This document shows positions 1 to 6,343 of a stretch of DNA of 6,343 bases, in pieces. The position numbers were made by a program, and so were the translations under genes. Positions within the stretch are counted from its first letter, which is position 1. Every line of letters starts with the position of its first letter. The stretch comes from Ignavibacteria bacterium (GTDB lineage: Bacteria; Bacteroidota; Ignavibacteria; Kapaibacteriales; UBA4661), in NCBI GenBank assembly GCA_013298375.1, contig JAAFHM010000007.1, positions 1 to 6,343 of the forward strand, written 5' to 3'. The notes beneath the pieces are model-generated. The model ran no database searches and was not told the origin of the DNA. It worked only from the letters and a program-made list of their open reading frames with translations.

Positions 1-1146
1 ATCCAAACGCCCTTCGCGGTAATCCTGCAAAAGACGCTCGCGCTCGTCCTCAGCCACATCCTGTCCGATCCGCCCGGAGCGAACATCCGGAAAATGCGCT
101 TTGACGTATTCCAGCATCGCTTCGGCGTGTTTATTACTCATCGCAATCACCAGCATTTGATGTTGTCGCCCATTTTTTCCTGCCGATGCCAGTTCACGAC
201 GTTTTTCGGCAAAGCGCTCAAACGCGGGGCGAAGTAGCGCATCCAAATACACTTCGTGAAAACGCAACTTCTTTCGCGCCAAAAAAGCATCGACTTCGGT
301 GCTGTTTGCAGCTTCTTTGCTGAGTTTGTCGAGCGAAAGTTCAACAATTTCGCCCGTGTCCGTGTTTTTAAGTTTGACGGTGTAATCAATAATATGCACC
401 GCAACCCGCTTCAAAATTCGTCCCTCAGCGTGTGCATCTCGCAAAAGTGTCTCGTGGAGCGGGGTGTAGAACTGAATTTGCTTTCCGTCAGCCGCCATAC
501 GGGTTTCTGTCGGCACACCAAAGAGTGATTTGTTATCCGACCGCATCGGAGTACCGGAGAGTGCTACGCTGCAAACAAATGGGAATTGCGTGATGCTGCC
601 AGCCCACGAGCCATCTTCGGACAAATGATGTACTTCATCGAACACGAACATACACGCCGCGCCAGTACAGAAGCGCTTCAGTGCCTCATTGCCGCCTTTG
701 CCGCTTGCATATTGGTAGGTGGTGATGATAATGTCGGTATGGAGATTTTTCAAGAAGGTGCGCTCGGAATCGGCAACGCAAAACGTCAATGCCGGAGCGC
801 CCAAATGCCGAAAAACCGTCGCAAGTTCGCGGGCATCGGCGTATTGGTCGCGCAAATTCCCACGCGGTACAAAAACGACGAGTTTTTCGACAATATTCAA
901 ATGCTTTGCCATCACAAACGACGCAAGCGCCGTAATGGTCTTGCCGTAGCCCGGGACGAATACGCCTAAATGCGACATATTGCCGTTACGCAAAGCATCA
1001 GCAAGTTTCTGCAAAAAAGCATACTGCCCCGCTCGAAGACGAAAGCCCTCGCGGAGAGTAATACCGGGAAGTGGTGTAGAAGAATCCTCAAGTGGTTGCG
1101 TGATGGGTACTTGCGTTAGAACGTCTTCGGAAGGAAAAATGCTCAT
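1..1146 (-). CDS. DEAD/DEAH-box superfamily 2 helicase (N-terminal 382 residues, C-terminus off the left edge)
   Basis: An ATP-dependent nucleic-acid helicase or translocase. The first RecA-like domain is complete. A G-Q pair at residues 40-41 in a Q-motif-like position precedes Walker A PGYGKT (65-70). Then come motif Ia LVVFVPRGNLRDQY (89-102), motif Ib IITTYQ (140-145), Walker B FDEVHH (169-174) and motif III SGTP (197-200) followed by MRSD. After a linker of about 120 residues rich in charged residues, the second RecA domain begins with LVIAMSNKHAEAML (332-345). The frame is open to base 1, where the text resembles the lead-in to motif V; motifs V and VI are not visible. The start is fixed: it is the only ATG after an in-frame stop at 1198-1200. 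No Shine-Dalgarno sequence precedes it. The Walker A tyrosine and the DEVHH spelling differ from the commoner GSGKT/GAGKT and DEAHH/DECHH. The ResIII/COG1061-like group is the best fit by pattern. Substrate and pathway cannot be told from this half. Confidence 0.9.
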   Translation of the reverse strand, partial: MSIFPSEDVLTQVPITQPLEDSSTPLPGITLREGFRLRAGQYAFLQKLADALRNGNMSHLGVFVPGYGKTITALASFVMAKHLNIVEKLVVFVPRGNLRDQYADARELATVFRHLGAPALTFCVADSERTFLKNLHTDIIITTYQYASGKGGNEALKRFCTGAACMFVFDEVHHLSEDGSWAGSITQFPFVCSVALSGTPMRSDNKSLFGVPTETRMAADGKQIQFYTPLHETLLRDAHAEGRILKRVAVHIIDYTVKLKNTDTGEIVELSLDKLSKEAANSTEVDAFLARKKLRFHEVYLDALLRPAFERFAEKRRELASAGKNGRQHQMLVIAMSNKHAEAMLEYVKAHFPDVRSGRIGQDVAEDERERLLQDYREGRLD

Positions 1147-1178
1147 TATCTGCTGCTCTGTGTGTGGAACGGAAGCAG

Positions 1179-1186
1179 CAAAGATA
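1179..1186 (-). promoter_or_regulatory. Candidate -7 element (TATCTTTG) for the helicase gene
   Basis: On the minus strand this octamer matches the TAnnTTTG -7 consensus of the Bacteroidetes primary sigma factor. It would start transcription near 1173 and give a short leader of roughly 25-30 nt before the ATG at 1146, a typical geometry. A TTTG occurs upstream (1202-1199 on the minus strand), but at only 12 nt it is too close to be a standard -33 element; about 20 nt upstream there is only a run of T (1208-1205). The match is short, so the call rests mainly on its position. Confidence 0.35.
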
Positions 1187-1267
1187 CGGAAAGTTTGTCA
1201 AAGGAAAAATGGCGATTGTCCACAAGTTTTCGACGATACAGGTGTTTTGGGAATGCCTGCTCCGACC

Positions 1268-1313
1268 AAGATTGTTATGCAGATTGGTGCTATTCCCTTT
1301 TGGGAACAATCTT
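1268..1313. repeat. Inverted repeat with an inner CCC/GGG stem, possible operator or RNA hairpin
   Basis: AAGATTGTT at 1268-1276 is matched by its exact reverse complement AACAATCTT at 1305-1313. Directly inside the right arm, CCC (1295-1297), TTTT and GGG (1302-1304) can form a second short stem that stacks on the outer one. Within the left half, AGATTG also occurs twice as a direct repeat 12 bp apart (1269-1274 and 1281-1286). The element sits between the two start codons and is not followed by a T-run on either strand, so a terminator is unlikely. A regulator-binding site or a leader hairpin are the alternatives; a 9-bp match at this spacing could also be chance. Confidence 0.35.
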
Positions 1314-1338
1314 TCTATGGAATTTTTCTGTTCCGATG

Positions 1339-1346
1339 TATATTTG
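1339..1346 (+). promoter_or_regulatory. Candidate -7 element (TATATTTG) for the large plus-strand gene
   Basis: The octamer fits the Bacteroidetes-type TAnnTTTG consensus exactly, but no TTTG lies at the expected distance upstream. It would leave a leader of about 150 nt before the ATG at 1503, which is long though not unusual for large surface-protein genes. It lies about 25 bp downstream of the inverted repeat, so a protein bound there could influence it. A weaker alternative is CATACT at 1475-1480, resembling a sigma-70 -10 box but without a good -35 box. Confidence 0.25.
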
Positions 1347-1502
1347 TGCTGGCATGGATTGTTTTTGCAGGTAGTCCGTACCGCAAGTGTGTGATTCCCC
1401 CGTGAACGCCTACTTGAGCCGCAAATGCTAACTGGAGGGTTGGCGTGTCGCTGAAGACGTGTGGCTTTTTATCTCATACTGTGCGCTGTCTCGTGAGTAA
1501 TT

Positions 1503-4500
1503 ATGCGTTTTTTTGTTACCTCTTTGGCTTGTCATCGCTTGAAGACTTGCCTCTACGATAGTTTTTACCCTGTTTTTGTATCCTTGTTGCTTATTTTGTT
1601 GGGTTCACAGACCTCTCTTACGGCGCAATCTCTCTCGCTTTTCAATCTTGACACCACGAATTTCCCTCGTCTGCGGGCAAACGTCTATGCCTTCGACGGG
1701 CAAGGGCAGCAAATTACCTCCCAAACAAATTTTCGCCTAACCGAAGATGGAGTGGTACGCCCAATTACGAACTATCTCTGCCCAATACAGCATATATTGC
1801 CTGTTTCTGCCGTACTGACCATAGACATATCCGGTTCGATGGAAGTCCCCTTCAACGGCGGCGCAACCCGCCTCGAAGCAGCCCGCAGTGCCGCAACAGC
1901 TTTTGTCAACCTGCTGGCTGACGATGGCTCAGAATGCGCGATTGCGGCTTTTGACGATGTGAGTTATCCAATTCAAGATTTTACAGCAAACAAAAACGCA
2001 CTACAACGGGCGCTTAACGGGCTAAAAACGGGAACAGGCACCGATTATCAACAAGGCTTTGTTGGTAATCCCAGCGGGGCATTGTCACTACTGGCAACGG
2101 CAAAAAACGCCAATCGCGCCGTGATTTTCCTCACTGATGGAACCTCACCTGTTATCATAAATCAAGTAGTTGAGCAGGCGAAACAAATTGGTGCGGTTGT
2201 CTATTGTATCACCATTGGGCTAGTTACTCCGCCCTTGCTTGACTCTATTGCTCGTTCAACAGGTGGGCGGTCATTCTCCAATCTCCAATCAAAAGCCGAA
2301 ATAGAACAAATCTACCGCGAGTTGGCAAACCGCATCAGACTTAACACGCCATGCACTATTGAGTGGACAACAGACATCCCATGCCAGAAACAATCACGAA
2401 ATCTCGTTTTGACAGCGAGTGTTTTACCCGGTTTGAGTTCTAGTTTACGCTATGGAACGCCAACATCATTTGCGAATCAGGTGCAGATTACCCCTTCAAC
2501 ACTCACATTCGGTGCCGTACAAGTCGGCACAACCATCAAAAAAACAGTCGCACTTCAGTTGAATCCGGGTGCACAAAATCTAACCATACGGCGCTTCTCA
2601 TCAAGCGATTTTGCAATGCAGGTACTCACTCCGACACCACTGGCGCTGACTGCTCGCAGTACACGTGCTGAGATTGAGGTTTCCTATCAGGCACAAGATA
2701 GTGGCTATAAGTTCGCAACCATTCTCGCTGAAACCGATGACGGCAGTGGCAAAACGTGTTCTCTCCAATGGTACGTGACGGCGGGCTTTCCCGGTGTTCG
2801 TCCGCGTGTACCGACGTTAGAGCTTATTCGCCCTAATGGTGGAGAAGTATTTTTAGTGGGAACTGTCGCCAGCATTGCATGGCGCGGAGTGCCAGTCACA
2901 GAGCCAGTGATACTGGATTATAGCATTGATGCGGGAAAAACGTGGCGGAATATTGATTCTAATGCTACCGACTACACCTATCCTTGGTCTGTTCCCAATA
3001 CCCCCAGCAATACTTGTCTGATGCGAGTACGACAGAAAAGCTCCAATACGGGGCGTTTCTCTAATGACAGTTCCGTTGTTCTGACGCGAAGTACTGCAAA
3101 TGCCCGTTCGGCACAGTTTGGCGGTAACAATGGTGCATATATCGTTGCGGGTTTTGATAGACTGGTGAAAGTCTGGGATAGTACGCTCAAGCAGCTATCC
3201 AATGACCGCGACAATAGTTTTGGTCTTCAGTTGAACGATATTGCCGTGAATAGTCGGGGAGATTTTGCTTTCACTATTGCCAATAATTCCGGCAATAACG
3301 TGGTATTTACTTCTTTGAATCAAAATCTTCAGTTTGGCTTTTCAACGGCGGGCAGAGCAAATCCCAACAGTATTCGTTTTAATCCGATAAATCCATTGGA
3401 GGTTGTTATCAGTAATTCCGGGGCAAATGGTTCTGGTATCTTCATGTATCGGATAAACAGCACTGCATCGGGTAGCAATATCTCCAATGCTCTCCTCATT
3501 GCGGCAGGGGCAGGAAACGCCCTTTACACGCCGGATGGTAGAGGTATTATCGCTTCCAGTGGAGGTGTACGGCTATGGAGAAACATTGGTATTGCCCAAT
3601 TTGCACCTCCACTGATTGGGATGCCGCCATCGGGGATTGCTCCGATGATTTGGATGCCGCCATCGGGGGCTGTTACATATGTGGATGTTGTACAAATCGG
3701 AGGACAACTGCTGATTGCGGCAGCCTGCTCGGATAATAGCGTCCGTTTTCTACGAGTCGTTACAACCAGCAATGGCGAGGCTTTAGAGGAAGATCCTTCG
3801 CTTGCTCCTCTACGCACCATGAATACCGGGACGATAAATATGGCTTCACTTGACCGCACGGGAACATTTCTCATGACGGCGATGACAAATGGCGTAGCGC
3901 AAATATGGGAAGTAGCAACCGGACAATTAGTGACGACGTTACGCCACGAAACAAATAGGACATTCGGACCATCAGTCAACACTGCGTTTTTCGATCCCTC
4001 GGCAAGCCGCGTTGTCACAGCCGGAGAAAACGGGAAAGTGATTGTTTGGTATATTCTCGAAAAATTTCCCCTGCAAGAAGATGTCTCCAACGATCTCTGG
4101 AGCATTGTTCGTCCACGTCTGGCAGCAAAAGATATTGAGATGGGGCAAACCGTTATTAACACAAGAAAAGATACAACGCACTCTGCGCTTACGAATCAGG
4201 ATCCATACCCTGTTGCCGTGAAGCGTATTTGGTTCAAAAATCCACAGAGTCCTTTTTCGATTGTCTCTGGCGATGCACCTTTCACCGTAAGTGCTGGGAT
4301 GCCGCCTTCACCGGGACTTCACACAATTGAGTTCCGTTTTTTGCCACTTGTAGCTGGCGCACAAACCGATAGCGTATTCTACCAAACCGCCGCAGGCGAC
4401 ACACTGGGCGCAAAGATTTCGGGCGTGGGAGTGCCGTCGCCCCTCCAAGTGACGACTTCACGTATAGACTGGCGAGAACGTCTCATCAATAAGAGCTACG

Positions 4501-6343
4501 ATACCGTACAGGCGGTGGTACGGAACATCAGCACCATCCCCGTCAGGATTAACTTCCCGACCATTCAAACTATGAGCAATGCGCCAATTCCACCTTTCCG
4601 TATTCTTGGTGTCAGTGGTAATCTCGAAAATGGCGTAATTACTCTTCCGCCGGGCGCTTCGATTACGGCAAACCTTCGCTTTACGCCATCGGATATTGGA
4701 CGCTTTGGCGCGGCGCTTCTGTTCACTTTTAATCAATCGGGTTCGCCGCTTACGGTGCCGCTTTTCGGCGCGGGTATCAGCGATGCGCCACGTTTGGGTA
4801 GCGCTATCACGACACCGCCTGTGGTGCAGGATGCTAGCGATTGCACTGCTCGCGTCATCAACATCCCACTTCCCAATATCGGCACACAAGCGCTGATTCT
4901 TGATAGTCTGCGTATCCTCAGGCAAGATGGTTTGCCCAGCCGCGACTTTGAAATTCTCAGCCAGCCGCAGAGAATAAATGCTCAAGACACGAGTAATCTT
5001 CGTTTGCGCTTCACACTCCAACAGGTATTCGGCGCGACGTTTGCCACGGTGGTCATATTCTCGAACTCTGTTCGAGGCGTTGTTCATATTCCCTTATACG
5101 GGCGTTTAGAACGACCTGTGCTGAATATTTCGCCATCTTCGTTAGTCGTTCTGCCCAAGACAGATTCAGGGATGACGGCAAGAGCAAGTATCACTATCAC
5201 GAACAAGGGTAATACGGAATCGGCGTGGTACGCTAATTCATCCTTTCTTTCGCAAAAGCAATATTTCCGCATAACAGCACAAACTACGGCGACAGGAGTT
5301 CTTGCGTCCAATGCCAATGCGACCTTGCAAATCACGTTCCTCGGCGGTATGCCTGGCATTACCTATCAAGACACGGTGACTATTCCCAATCGCTGCCCGG
5401 CAGAAACGATTGTGCTTTCTGCGACAGTGGAATCAAAGCCCGTATTTTTTGCCGTATCTCCCGCCATATTGCAAACCTGCGTAAGCTCCGCAACCTTGGA
5501 AGTCCCTGTACGAAATATCGGTAATGCGCTGGCGAATGTCCGATATTCCCTCGACCCGCCCTTATCCTTTGCAAGCCTTCCTGATACTCAGGGACAATTA
5601 CGCGCAGGCACGGCGACATCGGTGAAAGTGCGCATAGATACTCTTGTTCGCACTGGGGCGCTTCCGCCGTTAAGTCTTGTTATTACCGACCAAAGAGGCA
5701 CAGCTGCAACCTTTCGTGTGTTGCTCAACATTATCAAACATGACGTTTCGGAGATGGAAATTCGCCCCTCGTCTCTTATTTTTCCACCAATCGAAGCAGA
5801 TGCCACAACCACTGCATTTGTACAAATTTACAATCGTAGCAGTATTCCCTTGATACTTCCCTCACAGTCTCAAAGCGGCTTGGCACGGCTTCATCCGCAA
5901 TCTCCGACAACGATTGCTCCATATTCAAAAGACAGTGTGCAGGTGACGTTTACCAATGCCATTGCCGGGCAAAATTTCACAGATGTTTTTCAGTTTAATC
6001 TTCGTATTGCTGGCGTAACAAGCTGCTCTATCGCACAGACACTTCCACTCAGCGCTTCCACATTGCCACCCAGAACTGCTGACTTGGTATTCAAAAATTT
6101 CCATGCCGCGCCTGGTGATACCGCTCAATCGGAGGTCTTTCTCCTTAACCGTTCCCGTATCCCGATTGGAACCGTTATCACTGACGCTATTCGCTACAAT
6201 GTTTCCCTTTTACAGCCCCTCCCGCCATTGCCATTTGGTGATGTTCGACTTGGTGAGCGCCTTGTACCCATTTCCTTCGAGGTCAAAAGCGACGATCCTG
6301 CTGTACCGCTTGGAATCTTACGTTTCAGGGCGGCGTTAGGAAA
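1503..6343 (+). CDS. Very large exported multidomain protein: VWA, ASH/Ig-like repeats and WD40-type propeller (partial, C-terminus off the right edge)
   Basis: A putative surface or secreted adhesion or scaffold protein, at least 1613 residues, with no internal stop. The start is the first ATG after an in-frame TGA at 1494-1496; no Shine-Dalgarno sequence is nearby. A long N-region and a hydrophobic core (about 24-34) lead to probable cleavage after TA-41, before Q42. A beta module (43-97) precedes a VWA domain with MIDAS residues D108-x-S110-x-S112, T180 and D212 (FLTDG). An ASH/choice-of-anchor-D-like domain covers 327-430, and a PNGGE Ig-like module (N445-E448) covers 439-527. Seven blade-like units (533-856) end in WD40-style VWD (557-559), IWE (801-803) and VWY (848-850). 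Six ASH/Ig-like domains follow, with bounds near 867-978, 979-1092, 1095-1203, 1206-1311, 1312-1414 and 1415-1520; typical FxP strands are F946-P948 and F1060-P1062. A cohesin-like module with PGDT (1537-1540) starts near 1521. Export is inferred from the signal peptide. A type IX sorting domain is expected downstream but unseen. The ligand is unknown. Confidence 0.92.
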   Translation, partial: MRFFVTSLACHRLKTCLYDSFYPVFVSLLLILLGSQTSLTAQSLSLFNLDTTNFPRLRANVYAFDGQGQQITSQTNFRLTEDGVVRPITNYLCPIQHILPVSAVLTIDISGSMEVPFNGGATRLEAARSAATAFVNLLADDGSECAIAAFDDVSYPIQDFTANKNALQRALNGLKTGTGTDYQQGFVGNPSGALSLLATAKNANRAVIFLTDGTSPVIINQVVEQAKQIGAVVYCITIGLVTPPLLDSIARSTGGRSFSNLQSKAEIEQIYRELANRIRLNTPCTIEWTTDIPCQKQSRNLVLTASVLPGLSSSLRYGTPTSFANQVQITPSTLTFGAVQVGTTIKKTVALQLNPGAQNLTIRRFSSSDFAMQVLTPTPLALTARSTRAEIEVSYQAQDSGYKFATILAETDDGSGKTCSLQWYVTAGFPGVRPRVPTLELIRPNGGEVFLVGTVASIAWRGVPVTEPVILDYSIDAGKTWRNIDSNATDYTYPWSVPNTPSNTCLMRVRQKSSNTGRFSNDSSVVLTRSTANARSAQFGGNNGAYIVAGFDRLVKVWDSTLKQLSNDRDNSFGLQLNDIAVNSRGDFAFTIANNSGNNVVFTSLNQNLQFGFSTAGRANPNSIRFNPINPLEVVISNSGANGSGIFMYRINSTASGSNISNALLIAAGAGNALYTPDGRGIIASSGGVRLWRNIGIAQFAPPLIGMPPSGIAPMIWMPPSGAVTYVDVVQIGGQLLIAAACSDNSVRFLRVVTTSNGEALEEDPSLAPLRTMNTGTINMASLDRTGTFLMTAMTNGVAQIWEVATGQLVTTLRHETNRTFGPSVNTAFFDPSASRVVTAGENGKVIVWYILEKFPLQEDVSNDLWSIVRPRLAAKDIEMGQTVINTRKDTTHSALTNQDPYPVAVKRIWFKNPQSPFSIVSGDAPFTVSAGMPPSPGLHTIEFRFLPLVAGAQTDSVFYQTAAGDTLGAKISGVGVPSPLQVTTSRIDWRERLINKSYDTVQAVVRNISTIPVRINFPTIQTMSNAPIPPFRILGVSGNLENGVITLPPGASITANLRFTPSDIGRFGAALLFTFNQSGSPLTVPLFGAGISDAPRLGSAITTPPVVQDASDCTARVINIPLPNIGTQALILDSLRILRQDGLPSRDFEILSQPQRINAQDTSNLRLRFTLQQVFGATFATVVIFSNSVRGVVHIPLYGRLERPVLNISPSSLVVLPKTDSGMTARASITITNKGNTESAWYANSSFLSQKQYFRITAQTTATGVLASNANATLQITFLGGMPGITYQDTVTIPNRCPAETIVLSATVESKPVFFAVSPAILQTCVSSATLEVPVRNIGNALANVRYSLDPPLSFASLPDTQGQLRAGTATSVKVRIDTLVRTGALPPLSLVITDQRGTAATFRVLLNIIKHDVSEMEIRPSSLIFPPIEADATTTAFVQIYNRSSIPLILPSQSQSGLARLHPQSPTTIAPYSKDSVQVTFTNAIAGQNFTDVFQFNLRIAGVTSCSIAQTLPLSASTLPPRTADLVFKNFHAAPGDTAQSEVFLLNRSRIPIGTVITDAIRYNVSLLQPLPPLPFGDVRLGERLVPISFEVKSDDPAVPLGILRFRAALG
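3614..3679 (+). repeat. In-frame 33-bp tandem duplication inside the propeller
   Basis: Two adjacent 33-bp units (3614-3646 and 3647-3679) share 21 of their first 22 bases; the last 11 bases have diverged. Because 33 is a multiple of three the frame is kept, and the protein carries IGMPPSG (705-711) followed by IWMPPSG (716-722), eleven residues apart. The segment falls between the fourth and fifth blade-like units and probably forms a proline-containing loop. A weaker relative, AGMPPSP, occurs later, encoded from about 4293 in the first ASH-like domain after the propeller. Confidence 0.8.

Larger units (their letters stand above)
1147..1502. other. Divergent intergenic region between the helicase and the large surface-protein gene
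   Basis: About 356 bp separates the two divergent starts and must hold the 5' control regions of both genes. It contains two TAnnTTTG-type -7 candidates, one on each strand, a 9-bp inverted repeat near its centre and a GGAGGG sequence at 1434-1439. Short open frames cross it on both strands. None has a recognisable protein, a length beyond chance, or a convincing start close to a promoter. I see no tRNA, no recognisable riboswitch and no rho-independent terminator. Confidence 0.8.

Noticed and set aside
586..969. 127-codon open frame on the plus strand
   Set aside because: It is antisense to the conserved ATPase motifs of the helicase, which clearly form the coding strand here, and it resembles no protein.
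1195..1223. TTGTCA as a sigma-70 -35 box on the plus strand
   Set aside because: No TATAAT-like -10 sequence lies at 16-18 bp downstream.
980..1405. 141-codon open frame on the plus strand reaching into the intergenic gap
   Set aside because: Its first part is antisense to the helicase N-terminus and the rest covers the divergent control region. It is cysteine- and arginine-rich without domain character, and has no good ribosome site.
1524..1532. Possible lipoprotein signal (S-L-A-C at residues 7-10 of the large protein)
   Set aside because: No hydrophobic segment precedes the cysteine. The hydrophobic core comes after it, at about residues 24-34, and fits ordinary signal peptidase cleavage after residue 41.
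3524..4162. 212-codon open frame on the minus strand with a repeated PDGGI-type motif
   Set aside because: It is antisense to the propeller. Its apparent repeat is simply the reverse reading of the 33-bp tandem duplication on the plus strand.
4458..5087. 209-codon open frame on the minus strand
   Set aside because: It lies wholly antisense to the ASH-domain region of the large gene, is arginine-rich and low in hydrophobic order as expected of a shadow frame, and has no recognisable domain.

Overview
The window holds parts of two divergently transcribed genes, separated by a gap of about 356 bp. On the minus strand, bases 1 to 1146 encode the first 382 residues of a superfamily 2 DEAD/DEAH-type helicase, whose C-terminus lies beyond the left edge. 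On the plus strand, one uninterrupted reading frame runs from 1503 past the right edge (at least 1613 residues). It encodes a very large, probably exported, multidomain surface or extracellular protein. No stop codon or terminator of either gene is inside the window. I see no tRNA, rRNA, CRISPR array, transposase or integrase.

The organism is probably a member of the FCB group (Bacteroidetes/Chlorobi), most likely near Ignavibacteria or Candidatus Kapabacteria. This is inferred from the style of the large protein: a signal peptide ending in T-A-Q, a VWA domain, a 'PNGGE' Ig-like module, strings of choice-of-anchor-D/ASH domains and a 'PGDT' cohesin-like module. Base composition looks balanced, neither start codon has a close Shine-Dalgarno sequence, and TAnnTTTG-type -7 elements occur in the gap, which also fits that group. 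No marker gene allows a firm assignment.

The large protein reads in order: signal peptide (1-41), short N-terminal beta module (about 43-97), VWA domain with a complete MIDAS metal site (about 98-283), one ASH-like Ig domain (about 327-430), a PNGGE Ig-like module (about 439-527), seven blade-like units of a WD40-type beta-propeller (about 533-856), six further ASH/Ig-like domains (about 867-1520), and the start of a cohesin-like module (from about 1521). The usual C-terminal sorting domain would lie past the right edge.

The two genes face apart and show no obvious shared function. The helicase looks like a nucleic-acid housekeeping, mobile-element or defence-type ATPase; its missing C-terminus and unseen left-hand neighbours would be needed to choose. 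The most interesting material is the unusual domain order of the large protein, an in-frame 33-bp tandem duplication inside its propeller, and an inverted repeat in the divergent promoter region.
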